Source of the DNA: Acidimicrobiaceae bacterium
GTDB taxonomy: Bacteria > Actinomycetota > Acidimicrobiia > Acidimicrobiales > Poriferisodalaceae
Assembly: GCA_905182565.1 (NCBI GenBank)
Contig: CAJJCB010000023.1
Coordinates: 29,015-93,014 of the forward strand
DNA: 64,000 nt
Direction: 5' to 3'
Shown here: positions 37,883 through 45,859 of the stretch, one piece after another
Position numbering within the stretch: position 1 is the first letter of the stretch
Layout of the letters: each line of letters begins with the position of its first letter
Translations under genes and position numbers: made by a program
The notes under the pieces: generated by a model
Told to the model about the DNA's origin: nothing
The model's database searches: none
What the model saw: only the letters and a program-made list of their open reading frames with translations

Positions 37883-38383
37883 ATGGACCAAGATGCTTAT
37901 GATTTAGGACTGCTGCTAATGCGGTTGACACTTGGAATTGTGTTGGCTTTGCATGGTATTGCTAAATACAGGGGGGGAATAGCCGGAGTAGGGAAATGGT
38001 TTACCTCGGAGGGACTGAAACCAGGATTATTTCATGCGCACATGGCGGGTTCAGTAGAGATAGGCGCAGGGCTAGGTCTAGCCGCTGGATTTTTTACTCC
38101 GATAACCGCAATGGCATATGTAGGAGTGATGTCTGTAGCAGGTTGGGTTGGGCATCGCGATAAAGGTTTTTTTGTTATTCGAAACGGGTGGGAGTACACA
38201 TTTGTGCTCGCATCGTTAGCTGCATGTCTAGCTTTGCTGGGTTCAGGTAAATATTCTTTAGATAATTTGATGGGTATAGAGTGGAGTGGCACAGGCTGGT
38301 TCGCAGTCACTCTTGGCGGTGGGGTTTTGTCTGCTGTTCTTTTACTCCTAGTTTTTTATCGTCCACCTGCTAAAACCGAATAG
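37883..38383 (+). CDS. DoxX family membrane protein
   Basis: 166 residues with about four membrane spans. LGLLLMRLTLGIVLALHGIA, KYRGGIAGVGKWFTSEGLKP and AGSVEIGAGLGLAAGFFTPI are hallmark DoxX segments; NGWEYTFVLASLAACLALLG is the third-fourth span region. Related actinobacterial proteins are linked to redox stress, but no function can be assigned here. An AAGGGG ribosome site precedes the ATG. Confidence 0.85.
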   Translation: MDQDAYDLGLLLMRLTLGIVLALHGIAKYRGGIAGVGKWFTSEGLKPGLFHAHMAGSVEIGAGLGLAAGFFTPITAMAYVGVMSVAGWVGHRDKGFFVIRNGWEYTFVLASLAACLALLGSGKYSLDNLMGIEWSGTGWFAVTLGGGVLSAVLLLLVFYRPPAKTE

Positions 38384-38413
38384 GAAGAGACTTTCCATAC
38401 AATTGAGCTAACT

Positions 38414-38821
38414 ATGGGTTGGTTGTGTGAGAAGCGGGCAAAGCTATTAAAATTTTCTGTCGTCTCCATCGTCTCGCTGATCGTTACCCAGAGTGCTTTG
38501 TGGTCAGGGATCGAGATTGCGCGATGGGCTCCGCTATGGGCTAATTTTTGGGCAGTGTCGATAGCATCTCTGCCTGCTTATTATCTGAACCGTCGTTGGG
38601 TTTGGAACCTGACCGATAGGCACTCGATACGAATTGAAGTGCTTCCTTTTTGGGCATTTAATCTTGTAGGTTTGTTCCTATCGACTGGGGCGGTAGTAAT
38701 AGTCAGTCAAGTAACGGAATCGACTTTTCTTGTACTTTTGGCCAATCTTGGCTCTTTCGGTTTGCTGTGGGTAGGCAAATTTATTTTCCTTAATAATTTT
38801 CTGTTTCGAAGAGGTAGATAG
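38414..38821 (+). CDS. GtrA-like membrane protein
   Basis: 135 residues with four membrane spans: LLKFSVVSIVSLIVTQSALW, ANFWAVSIASLPAYYLNRRW (the family's NRRWTF-like motif), FWAFNLVGLFLSTGAVVI and LLWVGKFIFLNNFLFRR. GtrA-like proteins are thought to move polyprenyl-linked sugars across the membrane. Followed after one base by the methyltransferase at 38823, and close to a glycosyltransferase cluster. Confidence 0.85.
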   Translation: MGWLCEKRAKLLKFSVVSIVSLIVTQSALWSGIEIARWAPLWANFWAVSIASLPAYYLNRRWVWNLTDRHSIRIEVLPFWAFNLVGLFLSTGAVVIVSQVTESTFLVLLANLGSFGLLWVGKFIFLNNFLFRRGR

Positions 38822-38822
38822 C

Positions 38823-39446
38823 GTGAGAGTCGAGCATCAGAAAGCAGCTCAAAGCTGTAGAGGTTTTATGCCTCATGAAGAAGGAATGGCCCTTTACCAG
38901 GCTGTAGCTGAGGTGGGCGTCAAGGGCCCCATAATCGAAGTTGGATCATATTGTGGTAAGTCCACAATCTATTTAGGGTCGGCGGCACTTGAGATAGGGG
39001 CAACAGTTTTTACGATTGATCACCATCGTGGTTCGGAAGAAATGCAAGAAGGTTGGGATCACCATGACTCGAGTCTGGTGGATTCAGAAACTGGACGGAT
39101 GGACTCCTTGCCGGAGTTAAGAAAAAATCTTGAAACTGCTGGTATGGAGTCGGCAGTTGTTGTGATCGTTGGAGACGCTTTAATTGTCAGCTATTTTTGG
39201 GAAGCTTCATGCTCGTTGGTTTTTATTGATGGAGGGCATGGGCCGATACCAGCTCATGCTGACTTCGATAGCTGGGCGCCCAAAGTTTGCACTGGTGGTT
39301 TGTTGGCGATACACGATGTCTTCCCTGACCCTGACGATGGAGGACGGCCGCCCTATGAAATCTATCTCAAGGCTTTAGATAGCCAGAGTTTTGTAGATTA
39401 TGCTGCCGTCGGGAGTTTGCGTATCTTACAAAAAATTGATTTGTAA
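38823..39446 (+). CDS. class I SAM-dependent methyltransferase (Methyltransf_24 type)
   Basis: 207 residues. GPIIEVGSYCGKSTIYLGSA is motif I, VFTIDHHRGSEE the acidic post-I strand with DHHRG, SLVFIDGGHGPIPAHADFDS the motif typical of methyltransferases acting on sugar or surface glycans (FIDGxH), and GGLLAIHDVFPDPDDGGRPP the later metal-type motif. Acceptor unknown. Coupled to the GtrA gene by context. Convergent with the toroid protein gene. Confidence 0.82.
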   Translation: MRVEHQKAAQSCRGFMPHEEGMALYQAVAEVGVKGPIIEVGSYCGKSTIYLGSAALEIGATVFTIDHHRGSEEMQEGWDHHDSSLVDSETGRMDSLPELRKNLETAGMESAVVVIVGDALIVSYFWEASCSLVFIDGGHGPIPAHADFDSWAPKVCTGGLLAIHDVFPDPDDGGRPPYEIYLKALDSQSFVDYAAVGSLRILQKIDL

Positions 39447-39457
39447 GGTCTTGGAAA

Positions 39458-40483
39458 TTATCTAAGCGTTGGGATGTTGTCACCAATCAGCAGTCGCGAA
39501 GCTTCTGATTTGTTATCCAAGGCGTCGGCCGTGAGAATAATTGCTGCACTCGTATAGGTCGAGCGTTCCCCGTCAGGGAAAGTGATGTGTTCGGGATAAA
39601 CCAACCCTGTAAAGTATGCGCCGTCTTTGTCTCTCATTGCTTCGGTCGCCGCAAATAACTGTCGGGCGCGATGTTCATCTCCAGTCGCTAGATAGGCAAG
39701 TGCGCATTCACAAGTCTCTGCTGCGGTTACCCACGGCTGATCAGAAACACACTTAACTCCTTGGTCAGCGAGTAAAAACTTTGAGGATCCTTCGTTAAGT
39801 CGAGTGACAGCTTTTTCACCATGTATCGCACCAGACAAAACTGGATAATACCAGTCCATTGCCCACCTATATTTAGGCTCAAATTGGTCTTCGTGATGAG
39901 CAATGAGATCAGCTATTCGAAGAGCCGATAGTTCCCATTGAGGACAATCTATTCCTAGGGTTTGGGCTATGGAGAGCCCGCTCCTTAGCGAGTGGAAAAT
40001 CGAGGAAGAGCCAGTGAGGAGTGAGTATGACCATGGTGTTCCATCGCTATGCAAAGCCCACGGAATATGACCTGAGGTAGTCTGAGAACCAACCACAAAA
40101 TCAAGGGCGGACCTTACTACAGGCCACATTTCTTCGAGGAAAGATCTGTCCGCCGTGATCAGGAAGTGATGCAAAATTCCTGTGGCAACATACGCGCAAC
40201 AGTTTGTATCAACTTTTGAATCCTCGATACTATTTTTTAGATAGTAGTGATACCAAGTGCCATCCTGGTTCTGCGCATTTTTTAACCACTCGTAAGCTTT
40301 CTCAGCGTTATGAGTAAACCCAGTGGCGCTAAGAGCCATGGCAGCCTCAGTATGGTTCCAGGTGTCGGCATGGCTGTTCTCAAACCAAAGAATCATTCCA
40401 TTTGGTTGTTGATGTTTGACTATAGACTCAGCTGTTTCTGTTAGGTGTTCCTGAGCCAGGACACCCATAAATTCGGGAGACAT
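39458..40483 (-). CDS. alpha/alpha-toroid (prenyltransferase-like) protein
   Basis: 341 residues from ATG 40483, placed after the methyltransferase stop; a longer frame to 40525 would overlap it. It has repeated helical hairpins with Q-x-x-x-G-x-x segments (KHQQPNGMILWFENSHADTW, KNAQNQDGTWYHYYL), as in terpene cyclase/prenyltransferase and six-hairpin glycosidase folds. Homologues are usually annotated prenyltransferase without evidence; a glycan-acting enzyme is equally possible. Third gene of a GT4-methyltransferase-toroid set. Confidence 0.65.
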   Translation of the reverse strand: MSPEFMGVLAQEHLTETAESIVKHQQPNGMILWFENSHADTWNHTEAAMALSATGFTHNAEKAYEWLKNAQNQDGTWYHYYLKNSIEDSKVDTNCCAYVATGILHHFLITADRSFLEEMWPVVRSALDFVVGSQTTSGHIPWALHSDGTPWSYSLLTGSSSIFHSLRSGLSIAQTLGIDCPQWELSALRIADLIAHHEDQFEPKYRWAMDWYYPVLSGAIHGEKAVTRLNEGSSKFLLADQGVKCVSDQPWVTAAETCECALAYLATGDEHRARQLFAATEAMRDKDGAYFTGLVYPEHITFPDGERSTYTSAAIILTADALDNKSEASRLLIGDNIPTLR

Positions 40484-40490
40484 TTTTGAC

Positions 40491-41216
40491 CTACCGATAA
40501 TCTGGTTTTGAACCGTAGAGAACAATTGATTTGGCGATTAATGGGTTGAGTAGTTTTTCTGCAGCCCGAGTGATTCGAGGTCTTTTCACTATGTCCCAAA
40601 CTAAAAGTTTATGGAATATGCGCACTAGAAAATTGTCTTGCTTTTTAGGACCGACTGCACATTTCAGCCACCAATAAGGTGAGTGGAGAGCATGAGCTCT
40701 ACCGATACCGTCGTTTCGGAAGCCAGCGTTTCTAAGTTCCGATTCAAGTTTGGAGCGACGATAAATTCTGACATGTCCACCGACAGCTTTAGGAGCGTAG
40801 TATTCACTACTTAGCTTCCAGCAAATAGTTTCTGGAAACCAGGCTGGCACGGTTACAGCTATGGTGCCGCCGGGGCGTAGAACTCTGAAAAGCTCCGCGA
40901 TCGCTTGCTGGTCATTAGTAATGTGTTCGAGAACTTCGGAGCAGATAATTCGGTGGAATGTGTCATCGGGAAATGGCAAGTTGAGAGCATCACCACGAAG
41001 CGGTTGGCCAGAAGAGTCTGCCGGTATCTCTTCTGAGTGGATCATTGCTGCAAAGGTGTTTCGGACATCGAGAAGTTCTGAGAAACTGTAATCGAGAGCA
41101 ACTATTCGACACCCTCGACGCACAAACTCAAAAGCGTGTCGTCCTGCTCCGCATCCCATATCCAGAACTAAATCATCTGCGGCTGCTCCGAGCCGGTTGT
41201 AGTCGACTGTGAGCAT
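40491..41216 (-). CDS. class I SAM-dependent methyltransferase (Methyltransf_11 type)
   Basis: 241 residues. Motif I VLDMGCGAGRHAFEFVRRG, post-I IVALDYSFSELLDV, motif II ALNLPFPDDTFHRIICSEVL, and LRPGGTIAVTVPAWFPE. The C-terminal third has aromatic and basic residues suggesting membrane association. ATG overlaps the stop of the GT4 gene (TAATG), so the two products probably act on the same glycan or lipid-linked intermediate. Confidence 0.85.
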   Translation of the reverse strand: MLTVDYNRLGAAADDLVLDMGCGAGRHAFEFVRRGCRIVALDYSFSELLDVRNTFAAMIHSEEIPADSSGQPLRGDALNLPFPDDTFHRIICSEVLEHITNDQQAIAELFRVLRPGGTIAVTVPAWFPETICWKLSSEYYAPKAVGGHVRIYRRSKLESELRNAGFRNDGIGRAHALHSPYWWLKCAVGPKKQDNFLVRIFHKLLVWDIVKRPRITRAAEKLLNPLIAKSIVLYGSKPDYR

Positions 41217-42499
41217 TACTTTGCGCCACCTGCAGAGTTTGTTTGTTTCAGAGAATTCAATAAGGCGTAATAATGTTCTACGGTCTTCTCTGCAGTGGAA
41301 CGCCAGGAATAATTGGAGACAACACGCGACCTACCTTGTTGCCCAATGGTTTCTCTAAGCGATGATTGGTTTAGAGCCCAGCGAATTTTGTTCGCTAGAG
41401 CTACAGCATCGCCAGGAGGTACGTGCAACGCTGTTACGCCATCTTCTCCTACGACTTCAGGAAGTGCTCCTCCGGTAGTGGCTATTAGAGGCACTCCACA
41501 TGACATGGCCTCAATGGCAGGCAGAGAAAATCCTTCATATAGCGAAGGAACAATTGCTAATTCTGCTGTGCTGTATAGTTCCACGATTTTCTCGTCCGGC
41601 ACGCCACTTATGAACTCAATATGGCTTTCGAGCTTCAGATCTTTAATCAGTGCCGTTGCTTTTGAGTCATATTTAGGTTTTCCAATGACAATGAGGTGGA
41701 TATTGGGATCTTCAGTTCGAACTTTTGCTAATGCCTCAAGAAGAAATGCAAGGCCTTTCATTGCAACATCTGCACTAGCTGTGGTCATCAATCGTCCGGG
41801 GACAACCGAGACTTCTGGTAGCGGAATGAATTGAGAAGAATCTACCCCGACATGAACTATGTGAAGCCGATCAGGTGAGATTCCGTGATCGGCTACGATG
41901 TCATCAAAACTATTAGTAGAAACTGTTAAAATTCTTGGTAGTTTTTGCGCAACTTTTGTTTGCATTCGGGTGAAAGAGTAAAATCTATTTTTAGTAAAAC
42001 GCTTCCAACGGGTGGTTGCATGCTTTGTTTCAAGCCGGCGGTCAACGGTAATCGGATGGTGAATCGTAGCGAGAACTGGAAGCCCTGATTTATGGATTTT
42101 TAAAATTCCGTACCCGAGACATTGATTGTCATGAACAACATCGAAATCATTAAACCGTCCAGCTAATTCTCGGTTAGCACGCAAGCTAAATGTCAATGGT
42201 TCGGCGAATGTTGCTAAAGAGGTAACCAAGTATTCTAAAACGTCATAACGGTCTTTGAATTCGGATAGCCGGGGCCTTCGAAAAGGATCGGGCATTCTAT
42301 ACAAGTCAAGGCTGGGTAGCTCTGTGAGAGAGACACCGTCGTCTAGATGTGGGTAGGGAGGGCCAGAAAAAACTTCTACCGAATGTCCTAATTTCGTTAA
42401 TTCGCGGGCCATGTGACGCGTGTATACGCCTTGTCCTCCGGTATATGGGTGGCCTCGATAAGTTAAAAAAGCGATACGAAGCGGACGCTCGACGGACAT
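41216..42499 (-). CDS. glycosyltransferase family 4
   Basis: 427 residues of the GT-B fold. N-domain FLTYRGHPYTGGQGVYTRHM (GGQGVY loop) and LGHSVEVFSGPPYPH; C-domain VPSLYEGFSLPAIEAMSCGV is the E-x7-E donor motif, with LPEVVGEDGVTALHVPPGD after it. Donor and acceptor unknown; related actinobacterial enzymes act in cell-envelope or storage polysaccharides. First gene of a three-gene set (GT4, methyltransferase, toroid protein). Divergent from dtd across a structured spacer. Confidence 0.9.
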   Translation of the reverse strand: MSVERPLRIAFLTYRGHPYTGGQGVYTRHMARELTKLGHSVEVFSGPPYPHLDDGVSLTELPSLDLYRMPDPFRRPRLSEFKDRYDVLEYLVTSLATFAEPLTFSLRANRELAGRFNDFDVVHDNQCLGYGILKIHKSGLPVLATIHHPITVDRRLETKHATTRWKRFTKNRFYSFTRMQTKVAQKLPRILTVSTNSFDDIVADHGISPDRLHIVHVGVDSSQFIPLPEVSVVPGRLMTTASADVAMKGLAFLLEALAKVRTEDPNIHLIVIGKPKYDSKATALIKDLKLESHIEFISGVPDEKIVELYSTAELAIVPSLYEGFSLPAIEAMSCGVPLIATTGGALPEVVGEDGVTALHVPPGDAVALANKIRWALNQSSLRETIGQQGRSRVVSNYSWRSTAEKTVEHYYALLNSLKQTNSAGGAK

Positions 42500-42526
42500 A
42501 GAACCTCAGACTGGGTGTTACAAATA

Positions 42527-42570
42527 TTGAACCCATGTAAAGGCTACCGTCCGGTAACCATGGGATTCAA
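42527..42570 (+). promoter_or_regulatory. long imperfect hairpin/palindrome between divergent GT4 and dtd
   Basis: Left arm 42527-42537 (TTGAACCCATG) pairs with 42559-42570 (CATGGGATTCAA) with one bulged A. Inside is a second perfect 5-bp hairpin TACCG-TC-CGGTA. It lies between two divergent genes, so it is not a terminator of either. It could be an operator palindrome or a leader RNA structure. The shared 15-bp motif follows 5 bp later. Confidence 0.45.
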
Positions 42571-42625
42571 AGACTAGTGCTTATGATCAATTTATAAGAG
42601 GTCTAAGAAAGTGAAGGTTTCAGAA

Positions 42626-43063
42626 GTGCGAGTTCTATTGCAGCGAGTATTAGAAGCATCTGTCACAAGCGATGGTGAGCTAACCGGACAAATAGGTAGA
42701 GGATTGTGCGCTTTTGTTGGTGTCACTCACTCTGATGTAGATCTGACTGCTACGAAACTTGCAGATAAACTATGGAACCTGAGAGTTTTCGAAGACTCCG
42801 CTGGCTTGATGAATCTTTCGGTTGCAGAAATGAGTAAAGAAATACTTGTAGTCAGTCAGTTCACTCTCTACGGCGATGCAAGCAAAGGTCGTCGACCTTC
42901 TTTTGTTGAGGCTGCGCGACCTGAACATGCAGAGCCGTTAATTGATCTATTCTGTCAGCGGCTAGAAAGCCATGGCGCTGAACTGGGGCTTGGGCGTTTT
43001 CGAACAGAGATGCAGGTTCACATCGTCAATGACGGACCGGTGACTTTAATGATTGAAGCCTGA
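42626..43063 (+). CDS. dtd: D-aminoacyl-tRNA deacylase
   Basis: Removes D-amino acids wrongly attached to tRNA. 145 residues from GTG 42626, which gives RVLLQRVLEASVT, the family start; GTG 42611 is a longer alternative. The catalytic SQFTLYGDASKGRRPSF segment and the cross-subunit NDGPVT motif (Gly-Pro) are intact. Its last 38 bp overlap the end of the convergent lnt gene. Confidence 0.94.
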   Translation: MRVLLQRVLEASVTSDGELTGQIGRGLCAFVGVTHSDVDLTATKLADKLWNLRVFEDSAGLMNLSVAEMSKEILVVSQFTLYGDASKGRRPSFVEAARPEHAEPLIDLFCQRLESHGAELGLGRFRTEMQVHIVNDGPVTLMIEA

Positions 43064-44477
43064 AAAAACATCCAACTAGAACGAGTAGGAGAATAGAGAA
43101 CCAAGTGATGTTTGCTTTTCCTAGCGAAACCGCCCAGGTCTTACCAGACCGTAGCTCAACCGGCGAACTTAAAACTTGTTGATTCTTTAGCTTTGTTTTT
43201 TCTATTACTTTTCCATCCGGATCAATAATTGCTGAGAATCCCGTAGTCGACGCCTGGAGCACCCATCTACTCGTCTCAATCGCGCGTAAACGTGCGCTCG
43301 CTAGGGATTGGCTGGGCACAGCCGAGTTTGTATAGGAAGATGCGAGAGTCGGATTTGTGATGATGCGAGCTCCATTGTTGATTGCTCGTCTTGTTTGTTC
43401 TGGGAAATAAATTTCGAATGAAATAGCGTTTCCTATTGGCCCAAAGGGGCTATCCATGACGCCTGGTTTTTGGCCGGGTAAGGCATCCCGAGGGACCATT
43501 GATAGATCCGTGAACCGATCTAGGACTTTACGAAATGGAATATATTCGCCGAAAGGCACCAGATGCGTTTTCTCATACCGGTCCAATAGACCGGCTTTTG
43601 GAGCAACAACTACGGAAACATTTTTAAAATAACTTCCATCTCGTTCCGAAAAATTCGCAATTATTGTTGTATTACGGGCGGTAGCGATTGTCGCTAATTG
43701 ACTTAAGTGCACGCTGTTTTCCAAAGGGCCATCGCTGATCGCGCTACTTTCGCTCCAAACGACTAGATCCATTGGGATCTTATTTTTTTCTAGAGCGCTA
43801 ACATGACGATCGAAAACATTTGCTTGGTTGCTGGATACAGCTCGAGTCCCTAATTCTCCTCCGGCTTGCACTACGCCAGCCTGTATTAAAGAGTCGACGG
43901 TTGATGTAGGAGCCAAACTAGCGATAGTCATTGTCGCAAGAATTGTTATTAGAAACATAGAAGCTGAAACGAACCGTCGGACAAGAATAGCTTCGAAGGC
44001 ACTGGCAGCTAGACCAAGCATTCCGATTAGAAGAAGTGGTCCACTTATTTTGACAACTGACACCCAAGGCGCATCAACCTGACCCAACGCAAGGTTTGAC
44101 ATTGGTACTCCACCAAAGGGGATAACCCAACGTATCGATTCACCAACTATTAGTGCTGCAGGGAATCCAACTCTTTTCAAGATACCGAAGTTTGGAAGAA
44201 GTAGAAATGGCAGCGCCATAATTAGAGCTTCAATAGGTGTTGCGAGAATCCATCCTGGAAAAGTTAGATCTATCATCCAAACAAGACCTATGACGTAAAA
44301 GCCCACCCAAAAAAACCAAGCTGTAGCTAGGCGAATTTTCCAGCTAGATGAATCTAAGAGTTTGAGGAAAATTCCTAACCCGATGATTGCGATGGGCCAA
44401 AGACCCCAGGGTGGTAGAGAAAAAGCTGTTATTGCGCCGCATGTAGTGGCAGCAGCGAAACGATAACGCTGCTTCAT
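43026..44477 (-). CDS. lnt: apolipoprotein N-acyltransferase homologue with Ser in the nucleophile position
   Basis: Lnt adds the third acyl chain to lipoproteins. 483 residues: about six N-terminal membrane spans, a nitrilase-like domain (about 200-440) and a C-terminal span. Catalytic Glu is in VVWSESSAI (Glu243) and Lys in YEKTHLVPFGEYIPFR (Lys303). The expected Cys is Ser353 (NAISFEIYFPEQTRR, codon TCA). Spacing of the three residues matches the E. coli triad. The NPTLASSYTNSAVP segment replaces the usual TND-WFG region. Start overlaps the hemG stop by 4 bp. Confidence 0.8.
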   Translation of the reverse strand: MKQRYRFAAATTCGAITAFSLPPWGLWPIAIIGLGIFLKLLDSSSWKIRLATAWFFWVGFYVIGLVWMIDLTFPGWILATPIEALIMALPFLLLPNFGILKRVGFPAALIVGESIRWVIPFGGVPMSNLALGQVDAPWVSVVKISGPLLLIGMLGLAASAFEAILVRRFVSASMFLITILATMTIASLAPTSTVDSLIQAGVVQAGGELGTRAVSSNQANVFDRHVSALEKNKIPMDLVVWSESSAISDGPLENSVHLSQLATIATARNTTIIANFSERDGSYFKNVSVVVAPKAGLLDRYEKTHLVPFGEYIPFRKVLDRFTDLSMVPRDALPGQKPGVMDSPFGPIGNAISFEIYFPEQTRRAINNGARIITNPTLASSYTNSAVPSQSLASARLRAIETSRWVLQASTTGFSAIIDPDGKVIEKTKLKNQQVLSSPVELRSGKTWAVSLGKANITWFSILLLVLVGCFFRLQSLKSPVRH

Positions 44478-45859
44478 TGCCTTAGGTAGTCCGTGACAGC
44501 TCTTGCGGCTTCATTTCCTTGCCGGATACACGCTGGTATTCCGAGTCCACGATAACTAGAACCGGTTAGAAAGACCCCCGGTAAGTCGGTCTTGATCTGA
44601 GTATCAATTGAATCCACTAACGTTTCATGGCCCCGTTTGTATTGCGGGAATGAATTTGGCCATCTAGAAATACGTGACTCAATAAATTCTCCTTCTATTT
44701 CTAAAAGATTTTTGAGCTCATCAGCTACATGCCTGACGAGTGATGAGTCATCGTAGGCATTAAATCGATTATCACCGTAACGCCCAACGGAAACCCGGAA
44801 CACAACATGGTTGTCGTCAACCCAGTGCGGCCATTTGCTGCTTGCCCAACTGCAAGCTGTCATTAGCAGTCCTTCGCTTCTAGGTACCAACATTCCCGAA
44901 CCATTTAAGGGGTTGAGTATGTCCGAACGCCTATAACCGATAGTGATTAGAGCAACAGAAGAAAATTCAATTTGCTGTAATAGAGAAATAACACTTGGAG
45001 TACTGTCGAAAAACTTGCATGAAACATTAGCAGGGGTAGCGATAACTACTGCGTCAGCGAGAGTATCGGGAATTCCTTGAGCTGAGACTTTAAGGCCTTT
45101 TGCATGATTGAGCACAGAGGTAACTTCGATGTTTGTTTGAACATCTGTGTGTTTAAGCTGGCTTCGAAGGGTGTTGGTCAGGTAACTCATTCCTTCAGGG
45201 AAACTACAAAAAACTGGACTTGCCTTATCGCCGCCCTGAGCAGCTTGGTTTCGTAGGCCGTTTATGAGACTTTTATTATTTCTGGCAGCTGCTTCGAGTT
45301 GAGGGGCTACAAGACCTAGATCGAGTAGATCTGTATCCCCTGCATTAATGCTGCCTATAAGAGGGTCGACGAGCTTCTCAGCTATTTCCGGACCGAGGCG
45401 TCTCCGGATTAATTCGCCTACGGTCTCATCGTGGCCAGGCCAGTCATCGGGTTTTATTCGATCTAAACCGGCTCTAATAGCCGATAAAGGGCTTACTATC
45501 CGAGACTTAAGTAATGACAAAAACTTGGTCGGAACACCAAGGACCAAACCCAATGGCAATTGCCGAAGACTCCCATTGACAACCACGTATGCTTTGGATG
45601 AAGCTGGGCTAATGTAATCAGCCGCGATTCCTAGCTCGCTGCAAAGATCCAGTCCCCAAGGCACTCGGGTAAGAAAAGCATCAGCTGCTTCATCGATCTG
45701 GTGTCCGAGAAAACTTGAGGTTCGAATTTTTCCCCCTATTGCACTAGATTTTTCGAGAAGAGTTATGTTGGGAGGATCACTAGCGAACAATTTTTCTAGG
45801 CGGTATGCGACGGAAAGACCAGATATACCTCCTCCGATGATGACGATGTTTCTGGTCAT
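44474..45859 (-). CDS. hemG: protoporphyrinogen/coproporphyrinogen III oxidase (HemY type)
   Basis: FAD enzyme that removes six electrons from the porphyrinogen. 461 residues: dinucleotide-binding IVIIGGGISGLSVAYRLEKL, then ITLLEKSSAIGGKIRTSSFL, the hydrophobic substrate region, and the FAD-closing TGSSYRGLGIPACIRQGNEA. With HemQ present, the likely substrate is coproporphyrinogen III. Overlaps hemE (4 bp) and lnt (4 bp), so it is the middle gene of a coupled minus-strand operon. Confidence 0.92.
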   Translation of the reverse strand: MTRNIVIIGGGISGLSVAYRLEKLFASDPPNITLLEKSSAIGGKIRTSSFLGHQIDEAADAFLTRVPWGLDLCSELGIAADYISPASSKAYVVVNGSLRQLPLGLVLGVPTKFLSLLKSRIVSPLSAIRAGLDRIKPDDWPGHDETVGELIRRRLGPEIAEKLVDPLIGSINAGDTDLLDLGLVAPQLEAAARNNKSLINGLRNQAAQGGDKASPVFCSFPEGMSYLTNTLRSQLKHTDVQTNIEVTSVLNHAKGLKVSAQGIPDTLADAVVIATPANVSCKFFDSTPSVISLLQQIEFSSVALITIGYRRSDILNPLNGSGMLVPRSEGLLMTACSWASSKWPHWVDDNHVVFRVSVGRYGDNRFNAYDDSSLVRHVADELKNLLEIEGEFIESRISRWPNSFPQYKRGHETLVDSIDTQIKTDLPGVFLTGSSYRGLGIPACIRQGNEAARAVTDYLRQ

